DNA of 64,000 bases, from positions 76,062,597 to 76,126,596 of the forward strand of contig NC_080419.1 in assembly GCF_029873635.1 (NCBI RefSeq), written 5' to 3'. The stretch comes from Malania oleifera (taxonomy: Eukaryota; Streptophyta; Magnoliopsida; Santalales; Ximeniaceae). Position numbers and translations under genes: made by a program. Of the stretch, positions 35,305-48,048 are shown one piece after another (the first letter of the stretch is position 1; each line of letters begins with the position of its first letter). Under the pieces are notes generated by a model that was not told where the DNA came from, did no database searches, and saw only the letters and a program-made list of their open reading frames with translations.

Positions 35305-36760
35305 TCAAGGTAATTCAGACTGATCTAGTGGGCTATTATCTATAGATGAGCTTAATTTCTTACTCTCATATTTTACTTCTTGAATTTTTAAGTCTTCTAG
35401 TCCTTGTTTAAGTTCAGCTTCGTCAATATCAGATGGTTTAGAGAATGTATTTGCCTCATCAAACTCTATATGTATTGATTCTATAATTGTGAGGGTCCTT
35501 TTATCATAAACTCTAAAGGCTTTACTATTCAACGCATATCCTTAGAAGATTCCTTCATCTGATTTTGCATCAAATTTTCCTAAGTCCTCTTTATCATATT
35601 CAATACGAAGCATTTACACCTGAATACATGAAAGTAAGATATGTTTGGTTTTTTTCCTTTCCAAAGTTCATAGTGGGTCTTCTCTAGGCTAGTTCTAATG
35701 GAGACTCTATTCATCGCATAACCTGCGGTATTTAATCTTTCAACCCAAAGATACTTAGGTAAGTTATGCTCATTTAGCATGGTTCTAGCCATTTCCATAA
35801 GTGACTTGATTTTCCTTTCAACAACTCCATTTTTTTAGGAGTGTGAGGTGTTGAAAAGTTGTCACTTATTCCATGTTCATCACAAATTTCTCAATGTCTT
35901 TATTTTTGAATTCTCTACCTCAATCACTTCTAATATTTAGAACTTCGTACCCTTTTTTGTTTTGAAGCTTCTTACATAAGTTGATTAACATCTTGCATAC
36001 TTCATCTTTGGAGGCTAAGAATAGTACCCAAGTAAACCTAGAGTAGTCATCCACAAAGACGAAAGCAAAATGTTTTCCTCCTAAAATCTGTGTTCTGGCA
36101 AGGCCGAATAAGTCCAAGTGAATAAGTTCCAAAGGCCTACTAGTGCAGATGTTTTTCTTATTTTTAAAACTTGTCTTAGTTTGCTTCCTAAGTTGACAAG
36201 CATCACATACCTTGTCTTTTACAAACTTAGTGGTGCGTAGTCCGTTGACTAAATTATTTTTAGCCAATTTGGGCGATAGATCCATACTAGAGTGTCCTAG
36301 TCTCCTATGGCATGGCCAACTAGCTTCATTCACAACTGTGAAGCATGTGACTTCCTACGATATCAGGTTTTCAAAATTTAAGCGAAATACATTGTCAACT
36401 CTATTTGCAATGAACAAGGTGTCATGCTTTTCTATATGTTCAACTATGCATTTATCTTGTTTTAAGGTTACATAAAAAACTTTGTCACTCAATTGACTAA
36501 TGCTAAGCAGATTATGTTTCAACCCATCTACCAATTAAACCTCATCAATTATTAAAGAGGGTTCTTTGTTGAATTTTTTGATGCCGATTATCCTGCCTTT
36601 AGCATTGTCTCCAAAGGTGACATGTCCACCATCTTTTAGTTTTAACGAGGTAAACATGGATTTGTCTCTAGTCATATGTCTTGAACATCCACTATCCAAG
36701 TATCATTTTTCTTTTGATGGGGTGGACCTAAAACATACCTTCAAGAAGGGTTTCAAGGGG
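35305..36760 (-). pseudogene. E protease and integrase
   Basis: The protease is marked by YLDSGCSRHMT near 36700, with a stop where a Trp is usual just before it. GAG-pre-integrase and the integrase zinc-binding region lie in 36333-35920 (HRRLGH, CDACQLRKQ), followed by the core with HLDLFG and FVFVDDYSRFTWV. The core continues in another frame at 35798-35580 (NEHNLPKYLWVE and HYELWKGKKP). The linker toward RT occupies 35532-35305. Frame changes near 35900 and 35570 and several stops are present. Integrase inserts the DNA copy into the genome. Confidence 0.85.
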
Positions 36761-36972
36761 TTATTTTTGGTACCCAAACCTTCCTAGGTTTTTTGATTCA
36801 ATTTTAGTTTCATTTTTTACTCTCTATTCTTTCTTGACTTTAACATTTTTTCTATTGTACGTATATTCAAACTTTATGTACCCCTTTTTCTTGCATAAGA
36901 AACACGTAGTGTGTTCATTTGTATTTGTGAAAGATGTGCTTGCAACATGTTTTGAGGCTTTTACGAAGTAGC

Positions 36973-38470
36973 TCATGTCAAGGTTTTTTTCTTCTTGTTC
37001 TCAACTCCATTGAATTTTATACCTTCTTTATCTAATGACATTCTTTGTGATCCAACTAGTGTATCAAAGTTTTCCTTTCCTCTAGTAAAATTGTAGATGA
37101 TTATAGTTTCATCCTCAATTTTATGCTTGAGCTCACAGATTTTTGAGTCTTTTATATTTTTACAATTAACTTGCAGCTTTACTAAATCTTGATACATTTT
37201 ATTGATTTTACCCATGACCAGTTCATCAATAAGTGAGTCCTTTTCTTTTTCAGCTAATGTTGATGTCTATAGTTGGTTCATTAGTTTTTCATTTTGTTCT
37301 TTCAATGCTATGTTTCTTTTGGTTACTTTTATGAACCTATTATGCAAGAAAATAGTTCAGCCTAAATTTTTTATATGAAGGCATGCTTTCACATGAGTCA
37401 CAATACGATTCATCATTAGAATCTTCAGACGAGCTAGATTAGGAATTTACCTCATCATCTTTCGCCATGAAGCAAAGATTTGCTATGTCTTGATCATTTG
37501 ATTCATCTTTTGATTCACTCGAGCTTGATTCATCCCACGTAGTTGCTTTAATCGCATTCTTTTTCTTTTTCTTGACGTCTTTCTTTAGCTGTGGACAATT
37601 AGGTTTTATGTGTCCAACTTTTTCGTAATTATAGCATGTAAGAGGTTCATTCTTTGTTTCTTTCTTATTAGTTTCACCTTTATCATACTTTGAGTCTCTG
37701 AATTTTTGAGTAAATTTCTTATTCTTTTTGAAGAATTTTCCTAGCCTTCTAGTGAATAAGACTATATCATCATCATATAATTCGTTGTCTTCATTTTCAC
37801 TAGAATTTTCTTTAGCAGCTTTTAGAGCTACTGACTTTTTTTGTTTGATACCTACAATGTTTCTTTCATTTATCATCATTTCATTCGTGAGGAGCCATCC
37901 TATCAATTCATCGAAAGAGGTATTCTTTAGATTTCTGCCTTTCATTATGGCAGTGTCCTTGGGTTTCCAAATCGGTGGAAGTCCTCTAAGAATTTTTCGA
38001 ATCATTTCATAAGTAGAATAACCTAGTATACATGCTAATGATAGTCTCTTTAGGATTCATCCTAAAAGCCTTGTACTCGATGGTGAGCATGTCAATTCTA
38101 CTATCCCTTATGTCAATCATTCCTTCATAAGTAACTTTAAGTTTATCCCAGATTTCTTTACATGATTTACTTCCCATGATCCTATTGAATTCATTAACAT
38201 CTAAGGCACAATATAGTGCATTCATTGTACTAGAGTTTATCTGCAGCATCTTCAAACCATTGTCAGTCATCTCTTTTTCTTCCTTAGGTATGTCTTTGTT
38301 ATCTACATTCTTAGTATGGACGAGGTCACCATGGGCGACTACTTTCCAGACTTTCCAATCGATTATTTGCATAAATATTCTCATTCCCTATTTCCAGAAG
38401 GTGTAGTTAACATCGCAGAAGATAAGTGGTCAAGATGAAGATTGGCTTTCGCCAAAAGAGGATACACCTA
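36973..38470 (-). pseudogene. E gag (UBN2-type) with damaged zinc knuckle
   Basis: 38384-38007 has the UBN2-type gag core: MNALYCALDVNEFNRIM and IWDKLKVTYEG. A stretch of roughly a dozen codons is missing just before 38005, where the frame changes, and the core resumes with STYEMIRKILRGLPP. The knuckle reads CYNYEKVGHIKPNC, in which the second Cys of CCHC is replaced by Tyr. A Lys/Glu-rich C-terminal part is seen at 37215-36973 with IIYNFTRGKENFD, shared with element D. The N-terminus continues in another frame to about 38470. Confidence 0.85.
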
Positions 38471-38526
38471 GGTGTGCCATAGGGATTTTTATGTAACTTC
38501 TAATTTAAGATTTATTACAACCTAGG

Positions 38527-38538
38527 GCTCTGATATCA
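38527..38538 (-). other. E primer binding site, tRNA-iMet type
   Basis: The minus strand reads TGATATCAGAGC next to the 5' LTR, against the usual TGGTATCAGAGC of copia elements (one change). Confidence 0.8.
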
Positions 38539-39205
38539 ATTGAGAAGTAAGGTGTACTCTAAAGAGAGTGGTGAATAGGGTTTCAAAATTTTATTTAAAA
38601 AAAAATTTTTAATTGAGCATAACCCTTTTTATTTTAGTTTGATTTTAGTCACATAATTCCCTTTCAATTTAACTTGATTCAGTTCACAAAATACAACCAA
38701 TCAATACAATTTTTACCAACCACCTTGCCAACCAACAATCCCATATAAAAACGATATTATGAACTCAACTTACTTCAACAGATAATAATTCATATCGGAT
38801 TTTCATCTCAAAATATATTAAAGACAATATAGATTCCATAAAGGTTATCTTAAATGCCTTGCAATTTTCCTTCAATGAAATACTTTATTTCACTAGATAT
38901 GCTTCAATAATGATATCCAACAATTTAAATTTAATATGAACTTTCAATTCAACTTAGATAATCAATATAGTTCCTTAAATAAAAAATAATCAGTATTTCA
39001 GCAATTCCTAAATATCCAGCAAGTTCTCAACGATTTAAATAAACATACACACAATTTTTATACTTGCAAGAATGTAAAGAGACTTAGGGAAGAAGAGAGG
39101 AACACCATATTTTTTACAAGGTTCGGCCAGTGGCCTACGTCCTTGCCCCAAGGAACACGCTATGAGGATTCCTTTCCAACATCTTTACTGGGCAAAGTTA
39201 CAACC

Positions 39206-40571
39206 TGATGTAGGACAAGAATGGTTGACCTATGTCCTATGATTCAACCCTCACATAAGCATATACACTTAAACATTTTAACCTAAGAATTTAATTATCC
39301 GAACATAAACACAATAAATCATTCTTTATTTCACATGTTCAAGGATTTTGAAAAGGTATATGACTTGTCCAGAAATTAAGTCACAATTGGTTATTTCACA
39401 AAGGAATAAAGTTATATGCTGAAAAGTTGTTATTTCAAAGATTCAAGAATAAAAGTTCTATGTTCACAAACTAATATTCATACAAATGATTTTAAATAGC
39501 AAGTACCAATATTACAATTTATGGATCAAATGGTTTATTCAAAGATGTGATTTTAATCTACTAGCAATGGTTCACAAGATATAGCAAAGGATTCAAACAC
39601 AAGTACTGAATTTACCAAGGGATTGATTTGGATGACTTGACATTGTTCGACACGTAGTTAGGTCACACCATAGGTCCTTCGTAAAAGCTTTGAATCACAA
39701 GATGAATGCAGTAATGAAGTGTAGGTGATGATTGTTGTGTGGGTGTATGAAGGTGTTGGCCTTGTGGTGTTGATGGGGACCATGAGAGTATTAGATGGAG
39801 AAGGGGTTGATGGAGTCATTGGATGATTCAGTGGTCTCTCACCACTTGATCTCCGGAGAGAATGTCGTAGCCTCACACTACTCACTCACAAGGAGAGAGA
39901 CAAGCATTACAATCTCAAGCAAAGAAATGTTTCTTTTACATTCAACTTCAATTTCATATCTTGTTCTTACAATAAGAATGCTATTTATAGGCATAGCCTA
40001 GGAGACAAAGCATTAAACACTCAACAACTCTCAACAACTCTCAAACACTTTCAACAACTATTAACCTAACACAATTAATACTCACTAAAAAGCAAGGAAC
40101 TCCAAATCAAAATCACACAAGTCAAGCTTAGTTGTCTTGCATTATTACAATTCAAATTTGAAATTTAAACATATTCCAAAAGGAAGGCCAAAACCGTGTG
40201 GGGCCCATTGGAGCCATATGGGGCTCAAAAGCTATGTAAGGCCCACATGGATTTTGATTGGGAATTTGCTTCAATACTTCACTTGGGTCTTCAAGTATGG
40301 TCTTCAAGCACCTAATAATCAAAAGATAACATATTCACGAAAAATATAAATTAGCACAAAAATAAAGTCTTCACATAAAAAAAGTCTTCCATCAAAGAAG
40401 TAGAAGATCTTCAACTGACCCCATGTGTTCCTGCAAAACAGATATAAACAATAGTTGACATATGGAGATCGTCCACATGTCACCATGTCAGCAAAGGAGT
40501 GGATATTTGGAGGTCGTCCATGTGTCATCGTATCAGCTATAGGGATACATAAGGCATGTTGATGCCCATCA
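39206..40571 (-). repeat. A 3' LTR
   Basis: 1366 bp, TGATG to CATCA. Short frames within it (for example 39658-39885) are not supported as genes. Confidence 0.87.
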
Positions 40572-40599
40572 TCTCTTTCGAGCCCAAAAAAATTCTTCT

Positions 40600-41449
40600 T
40601 CGAATAATTAGAGGTGAAGTACCGGGAATACAACTCTGAGGTATGACGAAGGAGGTCTTCTTTAAGTATCCAGCTCCTCTCAGAAAGTGGCTTGTCTCTC
40701 TACTTGACAAAGAACTTTCTATATGATCCTGCTCATGTGAACGTTGCCTTATCATCCAAGATCTCTTTGATATCATCGAGGTTCTTTGGTGTGGGTAAAG
40801 GTGGAGACAAAGATAACTCTGGAGTTTCTGGTTCAAGAGGATTAGGGAATGAAGTAGGATCACCTACATGGTTAAAATTTGAAGGCTCCACAAAAGGTGC
40901 TGCTTCAAGAAATGGGGTTAGATTTTTAACATTAAACACAATACTTATGCCATAATCAATAGGAATATTAAGCATGTAATCATTAGAAATAATTTTCTTT
41001 AAAACTTTGAAATGTTCCATCTTTTTGGCATGCAAATTTCTTACCTTTTCTAATGGAATCCGCCCGTGATGAATGCGAAACATAACCATATTGCCTTCTA
41101 AAAATTTTTTCAACTTGCAATGTATGTCAGCACCAGATTTATAATGTTCATTATTCAAATTAATTTTCATTCTTATGTTAGAGTGTAGATCATGTATGTG
41201 CTTTGAAAATGTATCAGACGACTCACACACTCTAGACTTAGATGGTAGATTAGGTAAGGATGAATAAGGAACAAAGATAATGACATGTTGAATCTCTTTT
41301 ATGGAAGGTAATTCACTATGTGACTTAGAGATGACATCCTTAAACTTGAAAAGTATAGGTGATACTTCCAATGGTGTTTCCTTCTTAGGTTGGGGTATTT
41401 TAGTCTCTGTTGTAACAACCATGGACACTTCTTGTGTTTCTTGACTTTC
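40600..41449 (-). pseudogene. A pol remnant: pre-RT fused to integrase C-terminus and chromodomain
   Basis: One 231-residue frame (41428-40733) starts with the segment that normally precedes RT (ETPLEVSPIL, IQHVI, SLPNLPS). It passes within a few residues to integrase C-terminal sequence (SKHIHDLHS, NNEHYKSGADIH) and then NVKNLTPFLE. Past 40733, and broken by stops, comes a chromodomain-like end with YRKFFVK and SWILKEDLL. Chromodomains target insertion to particular chromatin. The fusion is an internal deletion that removed RT, RNase H and the integrase core while keeping the frame. Confidence 0.8.
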
Positions 41450-42559
41450 CTACGCAAATAGCTCTTCAGTTATGATATTCAAGGTTTCTCCACTATTTTC
41501 TTTCTTTTCCTTCTTCTTTTTCTCACCATCTTCCTTATCAAGCACCAAGTTCCTAGTGGGACATTGTTTGGGAAAGTGTCCTTGTTTATGGCACTTGAAG
41601 CATATTGCACTGCCAGAACTCCGGTGAGAGGATCCATTCATGGGTGCTTTCCCTTTGTCCATAGGTTTTTGGACTGTGGGATTGCTCCCTCGAGAAGTGA
41701 CTTGACCTGATTGTGCTAGTTGAGACTTTTTATGGCTCAGTACCTTTTGAGAGTGTGGCTCATTTTAAGGGTGGCCAAGCCATTTTCCCAAAGGCCTTTT
41801 ATTCATTTGCTTAAAGTCATGAGCTAAATTATAGGCTTGTTCAAGGGCCTTAATGTGAAGGAGAAACAGTTCTCTTCTTTGTTTAGGCATTAATCCTCTG
41901 CGAAATTGGGAGATCTATTGACTAACTATCTCAGAGACACGATATCTTATAGACAACTCATCAAATTGACTTATGTATTCTGAAACAGTCACGCTAACCT
42001 AGCCCAAGTTGTAAAGCTTATCCATAAGGCGCTCTCTATAGCTAAGGGGTACATACTTCTCGCTTAACCTAACCTTCATTAGATCCCAATGCTTAATGGG
42101 TCTATGATCTAACCTCACTGCTTGCCTCTCAACATTCATCCAATGGAGCTTGGCTTGCCCCATTAACCTCATTTTTGCAAACTTAACCCAATGAGGGCCA
42201 GTTATTTTATTCCAATCAAAATAGGAATCCATCCTAGTCAACCAATCTTGGAAGACTTTAGGGTCCATCTGCCCATCATATGTGGGGGCTTCTATCTTTA
42301 CTTGCTTCATTACATCCTTGTAAGGATCACGATGGTCCCTTCGGTAAGATCTCCTAACAAGAAGGTCATCAATATCATAATCTTCATCATCCCAATGTTA
42401 GGCATAGGGCTCATGATGTAGGGGTATCCTAGAAATGTCATCTTGGCAACTCACTCGCCCTTGTAGAGATAGGGAAGGTCTTTTTCTAGGAGTTATAGGT
42501 GGCTCTCTCTCAACATGAATCCTACAACCTCGGTAAGGATTCTCGACTTGAGTAGACAT
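41450..42559 (-). pseudogene. A gag with CCHC zinc knuckle
   Basis: Begins MSTQVENPYRG at 42559. The Retrotrans_gag core at 42310-41999 reads APTYDGQMDPKVFQDWL, then HWVKFAKMRLMGQAKLHW. The knuckle CFKCHKQGHFPKQC lies near 41600 and is intact. Stops near 42390 and 41998 and other breaks interrupt the frame. Protease sequence expected downstream is missing. Confidence 0.83.
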
Positions 42560-42967
42560 CCTAGGGGTGGGGAAAGGATTCAGAAAGCAGTAGGGCAGTG
42601 CTTTGGAATGGTGTCTGGTTACACAAGGCAAGGTAAAGTGTAGAACTAACATAACTAAGGTTCAAATACCATAAATTCAAGTATAAGTGGGTTGTTCTGG
42701 GCAAAATCGTCGCATGTCTTTCTAGAAACCCGACAACTACTAATGGATTTTCACCCGCGAACACCTTTAGGTATTTGGAGCATACCTTTTTCTAAAAAAC
42801 TTCAAATAAGGTGATATTGGTGTCAAAAGAAAACTAATTGAAATTTCCCACAACTTTTGTGTTTAACGCTTTTGAAGACAAGAAGGTTTTGATAGTGAAA
42901 ATCACACATCAATTTGGCATACGAAAAATGAAGATGTTGGGACTCAAAGGGTATGCCTAATTCGACC

Positions 42968-42984
42968 TAGGCTCTTATACCAAG
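42968..42984 (-). other. A primer binding site, tRNA-iMet type
   Basis: The minus strand reads TTGGTATAAGAGCC next to the 5' LTR, one change from TTGGTATCAGAGCC. Confidence 0.78.
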
Positions 42985-42985
42985 A

Positions 42986-44357
42986 TGATGTAGGACGGGA
43001 ATGGTTGACCTATGTCCTACGATTCAACCCTCACACATGCACATACACTTAAACACTTCAACTTAACAATTTAGTTATCTGAACATAAACACAATAAATC
43101 ATGTTTTATTTCACATGTTCAAGGATTTTGAAAAGGTGTATGAATTGTCTAGCAAATAAGTCACAATTGGTTCTTTCACAAATGAATCAAGTTATATGTT
43201 GAAAATTTTTTGTTTCAAACGTTCAAGAATAAAAGTTATATGTCAACAAACTAATATTCATACAAATGATTTTAACTAGCAAGTACCAATACTGCAATCT
43301 ATGGAACAAATGGGTTATTCAAAGATGTGATTATAATCTACTAGCAAGGGTTCACAAGATATAGCAAAGGATTCAAACACAAGTACTGAAGTTACAAGGG
43401 GATTTATTTGGATGACTTGTTCCACACGTAGTTAGGTCACATCGCAGGTCCTTCGTACAAGCTTTAAATCACATAATGAACACAGTAATGAAGTGTAGGT
43501 GATGATCGTTGTGTGGTTGTATGAAGGTGTAGGCCGTGTGGTGTTGGTGGGGGCCATGAGAGTATTAGATGGAGAAGGGGTTGATGGAGTCATTGGATAG
43601 TTTAGTGGTCTCTCACCACTTGATCCGGAGAGAACACCGTAGCCTCACACTACTCACTCATAAGGAGAGAGACAAGCTTTACATGCTCAAGCAAAGAAAT
43701 GTTTCTTCTATATTCAACTTCAATTTCATATCTTGTTCTTACAATAAGAATGCTACTTATAGGCATAGCCTAGGAGACAAAGCATTAAACACTCAACAAA
43801 TCTCAACAACTTTCAATAACAAATCTCAACAATTTTCAACAACTATTAACCTAACACAATTAATACACACTAAAAAACAAGGAACTCCAACCCATAAGCA
43901 CACAAGTCAAGCTTAGTTGTCTTACATTATTAAAATTCAAATTTGAAATTTAAACATATTTCAAAAGGAACTGCAAAACCGTGTGGGGCCCATTAGAGCC
44001 ATGTGGGGCTCAGAAGCCGTGTGGGGTACACATGGGTTTTGAGTTGGACTTGACTTCAATACTTCACTTGGGTCTTCAAGCATGGTCTTCAAGCACCTAA
44101 TAATCAAGAGATAACATATCCACAAAAAATATATATTAACACAACAAAAAAGTCTTCACATAAAAAAAGTCTTCCATCAAAAAAGTAGAAGATCTTCAAT
44201 TAATCCCATGTGTTCCTGTAAAACAGATAAAAAACAATAGTGGACATCTGGAGGTCATCCACGTGTTACCATGTCAGCAAAGGAGTTGACATCAGGAGGT
44301 TGTCCATGTGTCATCATATTAGTAAAAGGGATACATAAGGCATGTTGATCCCCATCA
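42986..44357 (-). repeat. A 5' LTR
   Basis: 1372 bp, starting TGATGTAGGACGGG. It ends CCCCATCA and is followed by CAACC, then a repeat of GTTGATCCCCATCACAACC up to 44381. Confidence 0.87.
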
Positions 44358-46939
44358 CAACCGTTGATCCCCATCACAACCTCTCTCCATTTGAGGTGGA
44401 GATACCTCTCTAACGAGAACACCCTCTCGCTAGACAGCGGTCCAACAATCCTGAATTGTCAATCAAAAACAAAACCAAGCAAACCACTTTTGTTCGTACA
44501 ACAAGTACTCTCAGTTAGAGCATATTAGTACAGTTAAAATCAGTATACTTCAATCAATAAACAATATAGAAAAATGAAGCTTAATAGAATATCACCAGGG
44601 TTCTAATTTTGATTTGAAAATCTCAGTAGAATAGATTAGAAAATCATTGGTTGTCTCAACAAAAGCACTGCAATACTTGAGAATAGATTTTAGCAGGAGA
44701 ACTCTAAATTTGTAATTCGTATGTGCTTGATTGTTTTGTGTAATTTGTCAAAATAATAAGTATTTATAGAGTAAATAAGCATATTACCGTTTTCCCAAGT
44801 TACTTGCCGTATTTCCCAAGTATTTTCCAAGTTTAGGAGTCAAGAAATCAGTTTTGGAAACTTTCCAAACCCTGTTTAAGAGTTAAAACGTGTACGTCAG
44901 TCGACTATGACACGAGGGTCAGTCACTTGTGACTTTAAATTTCAGCGTATTTTGAAACACAATGTTGAGTCAATCGACTGGACATTAAGGGGTCAGTCGC
45001 CTATCTCAGTTCTATTTGCTTAAAAATCATAAGTACAAGTTGTTGGTCGCTTGTCTTACTTTCACCATAGATGTTCATCAAAATATGATTTCAAAACCTT
45101 AACTTTGATCTTTGAAAATGTAAGTGAGACTTATGAAAACATTTTTCATAATTTAAAATCAAGCCTCTAAGTCAATGAAAGTACTTATATGAAATTTTTA
45201 TAAAATTAAACTATCTAAACTCTAAGTCTTCATGCTTTGGCTTGCTCTTTATATCCAGCTTGAACTAGCATCTTCAATATGTTTCAACCTCGTCATTCCT
45301 TGTCACTTTTAGCTCAAACTTTATTGAATTTCTTCCAAAACTCGATCTTGATCACATGAAAGTATTTGAGCTCTTAACTATACTTAAACAAGCATGTTAA
45401 GTATCCTTGATTTGTTATCATCAAAACTTGAGATTAAGCCTTGTTAGGCCAACACATGAAATTATCAAGAGAAATGATGTCCCTTAGTTATGTATTCTAC
45501 CATCTTATGCCTTAGTCATCTTTTCAATCTTCAAATTCTTAGCCAAGTGCCCTAAATTTTCAATGATTTGTCCTTGGCTTTGAAAGCTTTAGCTTAGAGG
45601 ACCAAAAAGTCACAAGCAATATTTCTTTAGGGTCATAAGCCTACCTTGCCTATTTTCTTATGAATTTCAACATGTGAGAGACACAAGTTTCAATGGATTT
45701 TCATTTTAACTGCTTGTGCATGGGCCACTTTGAACTTTATACCCTCATCTATATTGAAACCTATAGCAATCTTCCTAGCCATTCGACACCATTCTTAAGG
45801 AAATGAATCTCTAAATGATTTGAATTTTTATTTGAGAGCTTATGAACAGGTTGCACATAAATACTCTTAAAATTAATTCACTATTGAGTCAGAAGAGTAT
45901 TTAGGATTGATTACGAGAGGACAATATTCAAAAAAATTTCGTGCTAGCGAATATGTCCTAACAGATTAGGAAAAGAGCATTTAGAAGAATATGAACTTTC
46001 TTCAATGCTGCTCTTTGGTCATTTCTAGTTTGCCACTACTAGAAGGTGTCCTTTAAATATGAATATTTAGCAAGGATAAAACCCCATGAATCGATGAATC
46101 CTTATCGAATGTGATCGTGGTTGGTAAATATTTCCTATGGAGGACATAGCTTATGCATGAACCAAAATTAAGGAATTTTTATAATTTAAGCACAGAGGGA
46201 GTATCAAAATTTGACTAGGTGAAAAACTTGAATCCCTTAGAGAATGCCCCTAATTTGATTGCGAAAGGATATGTTTAAATGAGCACTTAATAGATTAGCA
46301 ATTTATGATCATTAGTGCTCAAGACCATAGTGATGACTAAGTTTTGATCAATGATATAAGGCTTCCATAATGAATTTAGGATTAAAAGATATATAGTACA
46401 AGATTGATTTCCTAAAACTCAAGCTTGTGCAATGGACAAAATATGTTTAACTTAAGATATCATATTTAAGCAAGAATTAAGCATTAAGAATTATTTACCA
46501 AGTGTAAAAAAAAAGCGAATATACATTTGGATGTGGATTTTACTCAAGCATGCTTCCAAGATATTATTCAAGATATGATGATTTATGTTTCCCATCTTGG
46601 AAAAACAAGGTTCCAAATATTTAACCTAGTTATGCTCTCAACCTTTACTTTGAACAATTCGGAGGAATGATATGAATTATGAGGAGACTGACGTCCCATT
46701 CAAGCAGAGAGAAACTCATTCTTTTTCAATACAAGGATAGCATGTTATAGCCAATATTTTTCATATTTTAACCAATCATTATGATGTATATGCATTAAGT
46801 TCAGATTGGATAAATTACATGAATTTTCATACTAGCTTGATTTTTTGATGTTCTTAGTATACAAAATAGTGTATAGTGAATGCATATACTAAGTTTTGAC
46901 ATTTTAGGCACCGGCCACTTCCCCAGCCTTTGCATCATC

Positions 46940-47993
46940 ACTATCCCTAAACCTAAGAACTAAGGAAGGATTAAACAATTATGTAATTCCTGCTGGAGCC
47001 CATTCTTCCTTTGGTCCTAAGGGGTTGATTCACTTGATTACCCATATAAATTTCTTATCTGGCACCTCTGATTTGGCAATTGTATTGAATGTGCCCTTTT
47101 TATTGCTTATTAATCATATTTTTGCCCGATTAGGCTTGAATATGGGATATATGAGATGATCTTGAATCCTTTTTGAAGAGATTTTTCTTTCCGACTCCTA
47201 TGGATTTGTCATGACTATTCTTTTTACTTTTAGATTTGGATGTTACACTAGAATGATCTTCCATATCTCCCTCTAAGCAGTTAATCTTCAAAATCTTCTC
47301 AATATTTTTTCTATCTCAGATAGCATGATAATATTTTAGACCTTTTAATTGTTTTGCTAACCTTTTGTTTTCATTGTTCAATTTTTTTTCTTCTTAGACA
47401 ACTTAACTAGAAACTTATACCTTTTAGATAAAACAATTTCTAGTTCTTTAAGAGAAGACATGCTTTCATCATTAATTTTGACAATTTATTCATCATAGGA
47501 ATTATCACAATAATTATCATATGAACCAAAGCATGAATCATTAATAGTATTATCACTAGATTCAACAGATGATTCAACACATGATGCGTCACAATATTCA
47601 GCATAAGAATCATCAGTTAAGATAGAGTGAGTAGCATATACCTTTTCATCAGTTAATGCTATCAGACAACACCTTTCTCTATTTTGAACATTTGAGTTTG
47701 GAGCCAAATTTCTCTCGCACATTTACATGCGGCATGATTTCAAGAAAAATTTTAGAGTCTAAAGGATGATATAAAATATCCATGGCATTTGAATTTGCAT
47801 GCATTAAACTAATATCATTTACATTCATCGACATACAAATTCCTTTAACAATCATTTGCGAGGCTCTCAAATCCAATGATTTTATAAATACGCTCATCAT
47901 TTGTTTCTAGGAAGTGTAATTGGCACCACAAAGAAACGGAGGTCTGGTAAATGATTTGCCCTCATAGAATGGGGAGACACCAACGTGAGCCAT
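46940..47993 (-). pseudogene. F gag remnant
   Basis: Starts MAHVGVSPFYEGKSF at 47993 and continues TRPPFLCGANYTS, typical of SIRE-type gag N-termini, with a stop where Trp is usual. 47900-47679 follows with MSVFIKSLDLRASQMI and MDILYHPLD. Much of the core is missing. A Lys-rich coiled-coil part (NENKRLAKQLKGL) lies near 47350. The end of gag is recognised near 46990 by NPLGPKEEWAPAGIT, matching the WVPK motif that precedes protease in SIRE elements. Frames shift several times. Confidence 0.7.
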
Positions 47994-48030
47994 TGCGATA
48001 TTTAACAAAACATGTTTAAGATTTTCACAA

Positions 48031-48047
48031 CAGGGCTCTGATACCAA
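48031..48047 (-). other. F primer binding site, tRNA-iMet type
   Basis: The minus strand reads TTGGTATCAGAGCCCTG directly next to the LTR end, an exact match to the copia consensus. Confidence 0.85.
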
Positions 48048-48048
48048 T

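Larger units (their letters stand above)
39206..44357 (-). mobile_element. A: internally deleted Ty3/gypsy chromovirus
   Basis: LTRs at 39206-40571 and 42986-44357 begin TGATGTAGGAC and end CCCATCA, inside a CAACC duplication in the E LTR. The minus-strand interior (about 2.4 kb) has gag with a CCHC knuckle, a short pre-RT piece fused to the integrase C-terminus, and a chromodomain-like end. Protease, reverse transcriptase, RNase H and the integrase core are absent. The primer site is of tRNA-iMet type. The LTRs differ at many positions, so the insertion is not recent. At the right junction a 19 bp stretch, including the duplicated target, is repeated. Confidence 0.85.
29639..45454 (-). mobile_element. 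E: SIRE-like Ty1/copia retrotransposon, with nested insertions
   Basis: A perfect CATGA duplication flanks 29639 and 45454. On the minus strand the 5' LTR is 45454-38541 (split by element A) and the 3' LTR is 31517-29639. The roughly 7.0 kb interior has gag, protease, integrase, reverse transcriptase, RNase H and an extra 3' ORF. Integrase upstream of RT is the Ty1/copia order. The primer site is of the initiator-Met type, and a polypurine tract precedes the 3' LTR. The long LTRs, the coiled-coil gag and the extra ORF fit the SIRE/Maximus lineage. All reading frames have stops or shifts. Confidence 0.88.
38541..45454 (-). repeat. E 5' LTR, interrupted by element A
   Basis: Two segments, 38541-39205 and 44382-45454, align with 29639-31517. 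They are split after GTTACAACC at 39205 by element A and its CAACC duplication. Without the insertion the LTR would be about 1.74 kb. Confidence 0.85.
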
